Assembly (NCBI GenBank): GCA_021774735.1
Contig: JAJFIS010000031.1
Span: forward strand, 1 to 64,000
Source: Alphaproteobacteria bacterium
Lineage (GTDB): Bacteria; Pseudomonadota; Alphaproteobacteria; Sphingomonadales; Kordiimonadaceae
Length of the DNA stretch: 64,000 bases
Reading direction: 5' to 3'
The notes beneath the pieces are model-generated. The model searched no databases. It saw nothing but the letters and a program-made list of their open reading frames with translations, and was not told where the DNA came from. The position numbers and the translations under genes are program-made. This document shows positions 27,418-35,533 of this stretch, piece by piece; the stretch's first letter is position 1; each line of letters opens with the position of its first letter.

Positions 27418-27558
27418 GCATATCAAAAACTAGAGCTTCAATTTTTTTATCTATTTTATCAAAGGGTTCTGGATCATTGATGCGCTTTGCGCCATAATCC
27501 GCCTCACTCAAGAAAATCAAGCAGTCCAAAGTGGGCATAGGCGGCGGAGGGGAAGAGC

Positions 27559-28983
27559 ATGACACTCTTGGATAATGATCCTGAACTTCGTGGCCCGGGT
27601 GCTGGTGATAGCGACCCTCACGGCGGGCAGCCCGCTAAAGACGTTCATATTTCCCGCACATTCATGGATGAGCTGACTGATGCCTTGCACACGGGCGATG
27701 AGGACAGTGTTCATGCGTTGGTTGATACGCTCCACGCCGCTGATATTGCCGATGTTTTTGAGACTTTAACTAAAAGTGAGCGCCGAACATTGCTGGCAGC
27801 GATGGGTGATAACTTGCCGCCTGACCTGTTGTTTGAGCTGGAAGGCGCGGCGCAGGATGAAGTTTACGAAAATTTACCGAATGAGAAAATTGCCGATGCG
27901 GTAACCGAGCTCGAGACCGACGAAGCGGTCTCTGTGATTGAAGAACTGGACGATGAAGACCGAGCGGAAGTGCTGAGCGCGTTGGCCGCTGATGACCGCG
28001 CCGCCATTGAAGAAAGCTTGAGCTACCCTGAAGATTCCGCCGGTCGTTTGATGCAGCGGGACCTGTTGGCGCTGCCGGAATTTTGGCAAGTGGGGCAGGC
28101 GATTGATTATCTCAGGGATGCAGGTGATGAACTGACGGAAGATTTTTATGATGTCTTTGTCGTTGACCCGGGCCACCGTCCGCTTGGTTCCATTCCCCTC
28201 AGCCGGATGCTGCGGGTAGCACGGGATAGAACCCTGAATGATATTATGTCCACTGAGCCGCATTTGCTAAATGTTATGGCGGATCAAGAAGAGGTGGCGT
28301 ACCAGTTTAAGAAATATCACCTTATTTCGGCGGGTGTTGTCGATATGCAGGGCCGCCTTGTGGGTATGGTGACGGTGGATGATGTGGTTGAGGTTATCGA
28401 GGAAGAGGCACAAGAGGACATTCTGGCGCTGGCGGGTGTTGGTGATGTTAGCTTGAACGAGTCTGTGGTGGATATAACTAAAACACGCTTTAGCTGGCTG
28501 GCGGTTAACTTGGCGACGGCTATTTTAGCATCTTTTGTTATTGGCATGTTTGATACGACAATTGAGGAAATGGTAGCTTTGGCGATATTAATGCCAATTG
28601 TTGCCAGCATGGGCGGCAATGCGGGCACGCAGACCATGACTGTGGTGGTGCGGGCGATGGCAACCAAGGAGCTTAACCCCGCCAATGCAGGACGTATGGT
28701 CAATCGGGAATTTTGGGTTGCGCTGGCAAATGGGATCATTTTGGCGATCATTGCCGGCACTGTAGCGTGGCTATGGTTTGGCTCACCGCAACTAGGGTTT
28801 GTTTTTGCAGCGGCGATGGTCTTTAATATGATCGTTGCAGGCCTAAGTGGCATTTTGGTGCCCATGGGCTTGGTACGAATTGGGGTAGACCCGGCAGTGG
28901 CATCAAGCGTTTTTGTGACGACTATTACCGATGCGGTTGGCTTCTTTTCTTTTTTGGGATTAGCGGCGTGGATTCTGGTCTAA
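27559..28983 (+). CDS. mgtE: Magnesium transporter MgtE
   Basis: MgtE is a homodimeric Mg2+ channel gated by cytoplasmic Mg2+. The 474-residue protein has an acidic N-domain of repeated helices (AADIADVFETL, then EELDDEDRAEVLSALAADD), and two CBS domains (about residues 155-285, with GRLVGMVTVDDVVEVIEEEA). The C-terminal membrane part has five hydrophobic segments, including PIVASMGGNAGTQTMTVVVR. AGGGG lies upstream of the ATG. Length is typical. A response regulator follows 42 bases after the stop. Confidence 0.96.
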   Translation: MTLLDNDPELRGPGAGDSDPHGGQPAKDVHISRTFMDELTDALHTGDEDSVHALVDTLHAADIADVFETLTKSERRTLLAAMGDNLPPDLLFELEGAAQDEVYENLPNEKIADAVTELETDEAVSVIEELDDEDRAEVLSALAADDRAAIEESLSYPEDSAGRLMQRDLLALPEFWQVGQAIDYLRDAGDELTEDFYDVFVVDPGHRPLGSIPLSRMLRVARDRTLNDIMSTEPHLLNVMADQEEVAYQFKKYHLISAGVVDMQGRLVGMVTVDDVVEVIEEEAQEDILALAGVGDVSLNESVVDITKTRFSWLAVNLATAILASFVIGMFDTTIEEMVALAILMPIVASMGGNAGTQTMTVVVRAMATKELNPANAGRMVNREFWVALANGIILAIIAGTVAWLWFGSPQLGFVFAAAMVFNMIVAGLSGILVPMGLVRIGVDPAVASSVFVTTITDAVGFFSFLGLAAWILV

Positions 28984-29025
28984 CAATGAATATGAGCGCA
29001 TCTTTGAGATGATCATTAGGGCTTT

Positions 29026-29835
29026 ATGGCAAAAGTATCAGTAATTTTGGTGGATGATGAAGCGGTGGCATCACGGGTGTTTGGCGCTGCTGTTGTGCGG
29101 GCGGGCTACCAAACTGCTTATGCTGATACGGCCAGTGATGCGGTTGAAATGATCCGCGACCTTCAGCCGGGTTTGATAATATCTGATGTGCAAATGCCGG
29201 GAATAGATGGCTTCCAATTTGTCGAAGACTTAGTGGATAAAGGCTTAAAAACCATGCCAGTTATCTATCTAACAGGCCTTAATAATATGTCTGTGGTTAC
29301 CGATGGCCTGCATGCAGGCGGTGATGATTTTATTCTCAAAGGTAGCGGCATTAAATGGATCAATGACCGGGTAAGCTTTTGGATTGCAGGTGGTTTTATT
29401 GGCTTGCCTTATGAAATAAGACGCCGTGCTGCCATTGCGGCGCGCGCGTTTCAAAGCGATACGGGTATTGAAATTGGTGAAAATGTCATGCTGCAGGATG
29501 ATATTTTTACGAAAATTGCCCACCAATTACAAGATGAATTGGTAGGACTTCCTGATGATTATGGCACAAGGCTGATTGAGCGTCTGATGTTTCTTGGGCG
29601 GCTGTCAAAGCTAACACTGGATGCCTGCCAAGACTTTGGTGATTATTTACGGTTTCCTGATTATGTGGTGCGGGTGACCTATCACCTGAAAATGCCTTGG
29701 GCGCGGGAACTGGCACCGCTTTTGAAGCATTTTGATGAATGGACCGGTGATATTCGTTTTGTGAAATCTGGGATCGAGCCACTTAATGCCATTCCGGATT
29801 ATGCATGGTTCCGTGAGGGTATGGATTTGCTGTGA
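29026..29835 (+). CDS. Response regulator with an unrecognised C-terminal output region
   Basis: Residues 1-120 form a CheY-like receiver: acidic pair Asp10/Asp11 (LVDDE), phosphoacceptor Asp54 (ISDVQMPG), Thr83 (YLTG) and Lys105 (FILKG). The remaining 150 residues match no output domain I know; they lack a clear helix-turn-helix, GGDEF, EAL or HD motif. They look mostly helical, with ELAPLLKHFDEW near the end. No partner kinase is adjacent. The DUF1489 GTG start overlaps its stop. Confidence 0.85.
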   Translation: MAKVSVILVDDEAVASRVFGAAVVRAGYQTAYADTASDAVEMIRDLQPGLIISDVQMPGIDGFQFVEDLVDKGLKTMPVIYLTGLNNMSVVTDGLHAGGDDFILKGSGIKWINDRVSFWIAGGFIGLPYEIRRRAAIAARAFQSDTGIEIGENVMLQDDIFTKIAHQLQDELVGLPDDYGTRLIERLMFLGRLSKLTLDACQDFGDYLRFPDYVVRVTYHLKMPWARELAPLLKHFDEWTGDIRFVKSGIEPLNAIPDYAWFREGMDLL

Positions 29836-30266
29836 CGGTACATTTGTTAAGGATAGCCCCCGGCATTTCCACGGTCGCTGAATTGGCTGCGCGGCTAGAT
29901 ATGTATGCTGTTGATGATCCAACTCTTGGCCGCATGATGGCGACATCGACCCGAAACACACCCAAAAGGCAGCAAGAACTGCTGGACGGTGGCTCGGTTT
30001 ATTGGATCATGAAGGGCCATATAATGGCGCGGGCACCACTATTGGATATTCGGGTGGAGGAAGACGATGAGGGCCGACGCATATGCCGCTTGTGTGTGGC
30101 AGCTGTTCCCATTGCGGTGGTGCCGACCAAACGGCGTGGTTTTCAAGGCTGGCGCTATTTGCCGGATGCGGATGTCCCTAGTGATCTGGATAAAGTAACG
30201 ACCAGCGCATCAGAGGATATTCCCGCTGAACTGGCAAGTGAGCTGAAAGATTTAGGCCTTATTTAA
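29832..30266 (+). CDS. DUF1489 family protein
   Basis: This 144-residue protein belongs to the alphaproteobacterial DUF1489 family by pattern: an N-terminal VHLLRIAPGISTVAELAARL, then TSTRNTPKRQQELLDGGSVYWIMKG and a KRRGFQGWRYL segment near residue 105. The function is unknown; the SVYWIMKG part resembles nucleic-acid-handling folds, but I would not press that. The GTG start overlaps the stop of the response regulator. Its stop overlaps the end of panC on the other strand by eight bases. Confidence 0.85.
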   Translation: MTVHLLRIAPGISTVAELAARLDMYAVDDPTLGRMMATSTRNTPKRQQELLDGGSVYWIMKGHIMARAPLLDIRVEEDDEGRRICRLCVAAVPIAVVPTKRRGFQGWRYLPDADVPSDLDKVTTSASEDIPAELASELKDLGLI

Positions 30267-31122
30267 AAGCAGGCACCGGCATATTATCAAGCAGCCGCAC
30301 CTTGCCGATGCGGGCAACAGCCAGAAGGCGCGCAGGGCGGTCAAGTTGGGTCAGTGCCTGCAAGCTCTCACAGTCACAGACAGACACATAATCAACTGCC
30401 GCAAAACCGGCGGCTAGCAATTTATTTTCTGCCTCGCTTTCAGCATCTTTGATGCATAAACCAGCGTGCAAACTATCTATAGCTTGCAGCAAAATACCAT
30501 TTAATTTACCGGCCAATTGGCGCTCCGCGACATTTAAATATCGGTTACGGCTGGAGGCCGCAAGTCCGTCGCTTTCCCGGATCAATTTACCACCCATTAT
30601 TTCCACGGGCAGGTTTAAGTCGCGCACAAAGCGGCGAATAAGCGCAAGTTGCTGATAGTCTTTCTCGCCGAAGATAGCGATATCGGCGTCCGATTGGGCG
30701 AACAATTTTGTCACAACGGTGGCGACACCGTCAAAATGCCCGGGGCGCGCTAGCCCTTCCAGAATATGGGTAAGCTCGGGGACTAGGGGGGTGGTGGCAT
30801 AGCCATCCGGGTACATCTCATCGCTGCTGGGTGCGTATATCAAATCACAGGGTGTGGTCATTAATGCCTTGCAATCCGCGGCTTCATCGCGTGGGTAAGC
30901 GCTTAGGTCTTCCCCTTCGCCGAACTGGGTTGGGTTGACGTAAATAGATACAATTATTTTGTCAGCTTTTGCGGCGATTGCTTCCACCAAAGAAAGATGA
31001 CCGTGATGCAAAGCCCCCATGGTTGGGACCAGGCCAACTCTGTGGCCGTCGGCCTTCCACGCTCGCACCTGTTGGCTCAGCTCGCCAGCGGTACGGATAA
31101 TTTTCATCTCAGATTTTTGCAT
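30259..31122 (-). CDS. panC: Pantothenate synthetase PanC
   Basis: PanC condenses pantoate with beta-alanine using ATP for coenzyme A synthesis. The 287-residue protein has the nucleotidyltransferase HxGH motif (PTMGALHHGHLSLV), GEKDYQQLALI and the KLIRESDGLAASSRNRYL motif. The ATG at 31122 has GGAAG six bases upstream; ATG at 31107 is a weaker alternative. It is 12 bases downstream of the Bax-like gene, so the two are likely co-transcribed. No panB is in view. Confidence 0.96.
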   Translation of the reverse strand: MQKSEMKIIRTAGELSQQVRAWKADGHRVGLVPTMGALHHGHLSLVEAIAAKADKIIVSIYVNPTQFGEGEDLSAYPRDEAADCKALMTTPCDLIYAPSSDEMYPDGYATTPLVPELTHILEGLARPGHFDGVATVVTKLFAQSDADIAIFGEKDYQQLALIRRFVRDLNLPVEIMGGKLIRESDGLAASSRNRYLNVAERQLAGKLNGILLQAIDSLHAGLCIKDAESEAENKLLAAGFAAVDYVSVCDCESLQALTQLDRPARLLAVARIGKVRLLDNMPVPAFK

Positions 31123-31134
31123 GAGCGGCTTCCA

Positions 31135-32067
31135 TCAGGCGGCGGCTAATCTGGCATTGTCTAGCCCGTTAAAGCCATTGAAATTAATAATCGACAAGAC
31201 GTCATTAACGTAAGCTTCGCCGCGTTCGCTGTATTTTATAAGGGCAGGCGCCAGGGCAGCGCCGGTAATGGTTAGATTATGATCTCGCAGTTCGCGCCGC
31301 CTTTTACGCAGGTCGGTATATGCCACATGACGGTTTAGGTTGATCATATAGCTCTCAACCGAATCGTAGAGATATTCGAAGCTTTTAATTTTGTGGGTAG
31401 CGCCTTCGTTGCGGCGCTCGGGCAAAATACCTTTTTCATCATCGCCCCAGACCCATTCGCCGAACAAAGCATTGCCACTTTGGGCGAAACGACTGGTGCC
31501 CCATCCACTTTCTATGGCCCCTTGCGCAAGCGCTAGGGATGGCGGGATAACGTCAATGCGCTCTAAAAAAGCCTCGAAAGTCGCATCGCTTAAGGGTTTT
31601 TGGGTATCAACCCTGAAGGTGCGCCCTTTGCTATGAAGCCAATTCATATCGCGGGTGCTTAAAGTGCCGTTTTTGCGCCATTTATTTTCTAAGTCGGTCA
31701 TATAAGAACGATCGACGAGTAGCTTTTCATTGGCGTGTAAAATAAGCGGCAGCAGGGCTGCGGCAAAGAGCTGTTTTTTGCGTTTAACATTTTGTTCCGT
31801 GGTAAGGGCAGGCGGTAAGTCCTTCACAAAAATGCGGGGGATTTGGCTAACGCCCTTGCTATCTTGTGGCAGCTCAATGCCTAGGGTTTTTTCAATTTCA
31901 GCCGGAGAGCTATTCTCAACAACATCATTTAATTTCCAATTTGAACTTGTCGCCGGGCGATTATGTTCTGGTGGGGCAATGGGGGCGGAAAATTTATCAG
32001 CGATGAAAACCGTAATACCTACCGTCAGCAGCATCATGGCGCCAAGCTTGGGTATTTTATGTTTCAC
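31135..32067 (-). CDS. Bax-like glucosaminidase, membrane-anchored
   Basis: This 310-residue protein starts with a transmembrane or signal-anchor segment (LGAMMLLTVGITVFIA). The C-terminal part is a glucosaminidase domain of the Bax type: LAQGAIESGWGTSRFAQSG holds the likely catalytic glutamate, then NALFGEWVW and MINLNRHVAYTDL. It should cut peptidoglycan glycan chains in the periplasm. The GTG start at 32067 has no strong ribosome binding site; translation may start further in. It is transcribed away from mipZ. Confidence 0.85.
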   Translation of the reverse strand: MKHKIPKLGAMMLLTVGITVFIADKFSAPIAPPEHNRPATSSNWKLNDVVENSSPAEIEKTLGIELPQDSKGVSQIPRIFVKDLPPALTTEQNVKRKKQLFAAALLPLILHANEKLLVDRSYMTDLENKWRKNGTLSTRDMNWLHSKGRTFRVDTQKPLSDATFEAFLERIDVIPPSLALAQGAIESGWGTSRFAQSGNALFGEWVWGDDEKGILPERRNEGATHKIKSFEYLYDSVESYMINLNRHVAYTDLRKRRRELRDHNLTITGAALAPALIKYSERGEAYVNDVLSIINFNGFNGLDNARLAAA

Positions 32068-32148
32068 AGGCCGGTGCCCCCTTACAGGATCAATGTTATT
32101 TTTGTTGGTGCTATTTTATAGCTTTATGCGCCACTATAAATCAATATA

Positions 32149-32176
32149 TTGACTATGTTTAAAACTAGGCTACTAA
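32149..32176 (+). promoter_or_regulatory. Possible mipZ promoter
   Basis: TTGACT (32149-32154), a 16-base spacer and TACTAA (32171-32176) resemble a sigma-70-type promoter about 45 bases before the mipZ start. The region between the divergent Bax-like gene and mipZ is AT-rich. I see no clear CtrA or GcrA site here. Confidence 0.3.
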
Positions 32177-32222
32177 AAGTTTTACTAAGTGCCAAGCCCA
32201 AGCGTTTCAGGAGATGTCCTTG

Positions 32223-33110
32223 ATGGACCAAAATTCGCGACAATCTGATCCTAAAAGCGGGGGTGCTAGTGGGCGACCCTATCTCATTGTTGTGGGTAAT
32301 GAAAAAGGCGGCTCAGGAAAATCAACAACGGCGATGCATATTACTGCGACCCTGATGCATTATGGCTTCAGCGTTGGGGTGATAGACCTTGATGCACGAC
32401 AACGCACTTTGTCGCGTTATATTGAAAACCGAATAGCTTATATGAATGAAAGCGGTGTGGATTTGCCCATTCCCCACCAAGAGCTTGTTATTCGCTCAGC
32501 GGCGAAGGAACTAGAATCAGCCGAGCAGGATGAAAAGAACCGCTTTGAAGCAGCTTATGATACAATGGCGAATAGCTGTGCAGCTATTGTTATCGATTGC
32601 CCCGGTAATGATACATTTCTCTCTCGCTTGGCGCATACAGCCGCTGACACGCTTGTAACACCAATTAATGATAGCTTCGTGGATGTTGACCTTTTGGCGC
32701 GGGTTGATCCCGCTACCCACGATGTTCTTGGGCCAAGTTTATATTCTGAAATGGTATGGGAAGCCCGCAAAAGACGACAAATTGCCGACGGTAGTACTAT
32801 TGATTGGGTGGTGTTAAAAAACCGCGTTGCAGCGCTGCGAGCGCGCAATATGGACCGCGTCGACAAGGCCTTAACCAAGCTATCAACCCGGGTTGGCTTT
32901 CGCTATGTGGCGGGGCTCGGCGAGCGGGTTATCTACCGCGAATTATTTCTCAAGGGCCTCACCTTGATCGATCTGCGCCGTGACGGTGTTATGGAAGGCA
33001 AAAGCTTAACTATGAGCCATGTTGCCGCGCGCCAAGAGCTTAGAGCTTTGATAGAAGCGCTGAATTTGCCGATGCTGGCTGAACACCCTGATTACCAGAA
33101 GGCAAGCTGA
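32223..33110 (+). CDS. mipZ: Division-site positioning ATPase MipZ
   Basis: MipZ is a ParA/MinD-type ATPase that forms a polar gradient with ParB and blocks FtsZ away from midcell. The 295-residue protein has the deviant Walker A VVGNEKGGSGKSTTAMHI (Lys33) and the characteristic DLDARQRTLSRYIENR segment that distinguishes MipZ from ParA. VIDCPGNDTFLSRLAH forms the switch region. The start at 32223 is preferred because AGGAG (32209-32213) directly abuts an ATG at 32214 and is well spaced from 32223. Confidence 0.95.
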   Translation: MDQNSRQSDPKSGGASGRPYLIVVGNEKGGSGKSTTAMHITATLMHYGFSVGVIDLDARQRTLSRYIENRIAYMNESGVDLPIPHQELVIRSAAKELESAEQDEKNRFEAAYDTMANSCAAIVIDCPGNDTFLSRLAHTAADTLVTPINDSFVDVDLLARVDPATHDVLGPSLYSEMVWEARKRRQIADGSTIDWVVLKNRVAALRARNMDRVDKALTKLSTRVGFRYVAGLGERVIYRELFLKGLTLIDLRRDGVMEGKSLTMSHVAARQELRALIEALNLPMLAEHPDYQKAS

Positions 33111-33112
33111 TC

Positions 33113-33541
33113 ATGATGGCATCGCTAATATTTGGTATTTTCGTTGCGGCATTACTTTTTATTATCCTGCATTGGTGGGCAAATGCGGAGCAGGGGACGG
33201 CTAAAAATGCGGTGCTGTGGCTGATTGTGCCACTGATTGTGTTGGTTGCCATATTGCTGCTTATGCGCGGGCAAATTGTTACAGCGATTGGCTTATTAAC
33301 GCTGGCTGGCTGGTTTCTTTTTGGCAACAAAGCTAAAAACCCATTCGAGAATGATGGGGGGAGCAGCTCCATGACGCGCTCAGAGGCGCTGGCGATATTG
33401 GGCTTGGAGGAAGGTGCTACTATTGATGATATCAAGGCGGCATACCGACGGCTTATGGCCAAAGCCCACCCGGATGTGGGCGGTACGGGCTGGATGGCGT
33501 CAAAGCTAAATCAGGCAAAAAAACTATTGCTCGACGAATAG
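33113..33541 (+). CDS. Membrane-anchored J-domain protein
   Basis: The 142-residue protein has three hydrophobic stretches in the first 75 residues, then a C-terminal J domain. The domain reads MTRSEALAILGLEEGATIDD, IKAAYRRLMAKAHPDVGGTG and KLNQAKKLLLDE; HPD is intact, so it can stimulate an Hsp70 ATPase. The layout resembles the small mitochondrial Pam18/Tim14-type proteins and DjlA-like bacterial ones. It begins two bases after mipZ, so the two are co-expressed. ATG at 33113 or 33116 is equally possible. Confidence 0.88.
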   Translation: MMASLIFGIFVAALLFIILHWWANAEQGTAKNAVLWLIVPLIVLVAILLLMRGQIVTAIGLLTLAGWFLFGNKAKNPFENDGGSSSMTRSEALAILGLEEGATIDDIKAAYRRLMAKAHPDVGGTGWMASKLNQAKKLLLDE

Positions 33542-33610
33542 GTCTTGAGCATCAAAGCGAATATCCTTACTCTTTAAATTCAGACAATTACAACAGCATA
33601 GGGGTCTATT

Positions 33611-34990
33611 TTGACGAAACATAACTTTCACCATACGGTTCTGCGGGAGTATGACATTCGCGGCATTGTTGACGATACTTTGCATGCTGCTGACGCGCTG
33701 GCTATTGGCCGGGCTTATGGCACAATGGTGCGGGCGGGTGGCGGCTCTGTTGTATCTGTGGGCTATGATGGACGGCATTCCTCGCCGACTATGGCAGCGG
33801 CGCTGATGCAAGGGCTGACGGAAACTGGCCTGAAGGTCTTGGATGTTGGTCTTGGGCCGACGCCGATGCTCTATTATTCGGTGTTTGAGCTGGAAAGTGA
33901 TGGCGGCATCATGATAACGGGGTCGCATAATCCAGCCAATTATAACGGCTTTAAAATGATGATGGGCCAGAAGCCTTTTTACGGCGATGACATTCAGAAT
34001 ATTGGCCGTTTAGCGGCAGCGGGCGACTTTACAAAAGGCGATGGCTGGGTCGAAAAAATTGATCTATTTGACCGCTATATTGACCGGCTATTACAGGACT
34101 ATAATGGTGCGTCCTTTAACGTTGCTTGGGATACGGGTAACGGTGCAGCCGGCGAAGCCGTTCAAGCGGTCATCAACCAACTGCCGGGTGAGCATCACTT
34201 GCTGTTCGGTGAAATTGACGGTGATTTCCCCAACCATCACCCCGATCCAACGGTAGAGAAGAACCTCATCGATGTTAAAGCTATTGTTAAAGAGAAGGGC
34301 CTTGATATTGGCCTGGCCTTTGACGGCGACGGAGACCGTATTGGCGCGGTAGACAGTGATGGTACGGTTATTTGGGGTGATCAGATTTTGGCAATATTGG
34401 CTGAAGATGTGCTTCTTGATGTGCCGGGTGCGCCGATCATCGCTGACGTGAAAGCCAGCCAAGCTTTCTTTGACCGCATTGACAGCCTTGGTGGCCGTGC
34501 CATCATGTGGAAAACTGGTCATTCGCTGGTTAAGGTCAAAATGGCAGAAGAAAATTCGCCGCTCGCCGGTGAGATGAGTGGTCATATTTTTTTCAAGCAT
34601 AAATTCTATGGCTTTGATGATGCCATATACGCCGCCCTGCGTTTGTTGAATGCTATCGAGCGCCTTGGCGGTGACCTGAAGGCCATTCGCGCTAAGTTGC
34701 CCGAGGCTATCAATACGCCAGAACTGCGTTTTGACTGCGATGAAGATCGCAAATTTCAGGTGGTCGAAGAAGTGCGCGCAGCCCTTGAAGCGTCAGGAGC
34801 TAATATGTCCACCGTGGACGGTGTGCGGGTTAAAACTGACGATGGTTGGTGGTTGCTGCGGGCATCCAACACCCAAGCGGTTTTGGTGGCGCGCTGTGAA
34901 AGCGACACGGAAGCTGGTCTTGAGCGCCTGAAAGCAGCATTATCAGCAGCCCTTGAAGCTTGTGGCGTCGCAGCGCCGAGCGATATGTAA
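33611..34990 (+). CDS. Phosphomannomutase/phosphoglucomutase
   Basis: This alpha-D-phosphohexomutase interconverts hexose 6- and 1-phosphates for cell-surface sugar synthesis. At 459 residues it has four domains. The phosphoserine loop is [14 protein letters not shown], the metal loop is [13 protein letters not shown], the sugar loop is GEMSGHIFF, and the phosphate-binding end shows [15 protein letters not shown]. The start is a TTG with AGGGG upstream. It is most like ManB/AlgC-type dual enzymes; substrate preference cannot be read from sequence. Confidence 0.93.
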   Translation: MTKHNFHHTVLREYDIRGIVDDTLHAADALAIGRAYGTMVRAGGGSVVSVGYDGRHSSPTMAAALMQGLTETGLKVLDVGLGPTPMLYYSVFELESDGGIMITGSHNPANYNGFKMMMGQKPFYGDDIQNIGRLAAAGDFTKGDGWVEKIDLFDRYIDRLLQDYNGASFNVAWDTGNGAAGEAVQAVINQLPGEHHLLFGEIDGDFPNHHPDPTVEKNLIDVKAIVKEKGLDIGLAFDGDGDRIGAVDSDGTVIWGDQILAILAEDVLLDVPGAPIIADVKASQAFFDRIDSLGGRAIMWKTGHSLVKVKMAEENSPLAGEMSGHIFFKHKFYGFDDAIYAALRLLNAIERLGGDLKAIRAKLPEAINTPELRFDCDEDRKFQVVEEVRAALEASGANMSTVDGVRVKTDDGWWLLRASNTQAVLVARCESDTEAGLERLKAALSAALEACGVAAPSDM

Positions 34991-35079
34991 GGCTTGGGCG
35001 GGTAGTGATCTATGGGTATTTGTGTAAAAAAAGCAGTGTTTAGACTGGTATTCATCATTTTTTCACCTAAATTAGGGTT

Positions 35080-35475
35080 ATGATAGATGTCATGACAGAA
35101 GCAAATACATATTTACCCAGCCGAAATGGGAATGATGACGCGCCGGGACGTGCCGGCAACGATGATGGTGATGATGGCGGTGCTGATACCGGCACCCTGA
35201 CCAAAACCCGTACCAAAACCAAAAAACCATCCATGTATAAAGTCTTGATGATGAACGACGATTATACGCCGATGGATTTTGTCATTTATATTTTACAGAA
35301 CTGTTTTCGCATGACGATAGCCGAAGCAACCGAGGTAATGTTGCATGTTCATCACAAAGGTGTCGGTATTTGTGGTATATTCCCACTGGATGTTGCCGAA
35401 ACCAAAGTGGCGCAGGTGATGGCGGTCGCCCAGAAGAACGAACATCCCCTGCAATGTACGCTGGAAAAAGAATAA
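35080..35475 (+). CDS. clpS: ClpA adaptor ClpS
   Basis: ClpS delivers N-degron substrates to ClpAP. The core from about residue 45 is typical: [21 protein letters not shown] with the NDD site, [21 protein letters not shown], and the C-terminal QCTLEKE. The N-terminal tail, about 45 residues, is long and rich in Gly, Asp, Thr and Lys. Neither ATG (35080 or 35092) has a well-placed ribosome binding site, so the start is uncertain. clpA follows 58 bases later. Confidence 0.94.
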   Translation: MIDVMTEANTYLPSRNGNDDAPGRAGNDDGDDGGADTGTLTKTRTKTKKPSMYKVLMMNDDYTPMDFVIYILQNCFRMTIAEATEVMLHVHHKGVGICGIFPLDVAETKVAQVMAVAQKNEHPLQCTLEKE

Positions 35476-35533
35476 ATTTTACAGGCTGTTTTATGAGCCA
35501 GAGCTTGTTTAATAAGAAGAAAGTAGGAATAAA

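Noticed and set aside
27418-27558. Magnesium riboswitch (M-box) before mgtE
   Set aside because: The 141-base leader is too short for an M-box and shows none of its conserved blocks.
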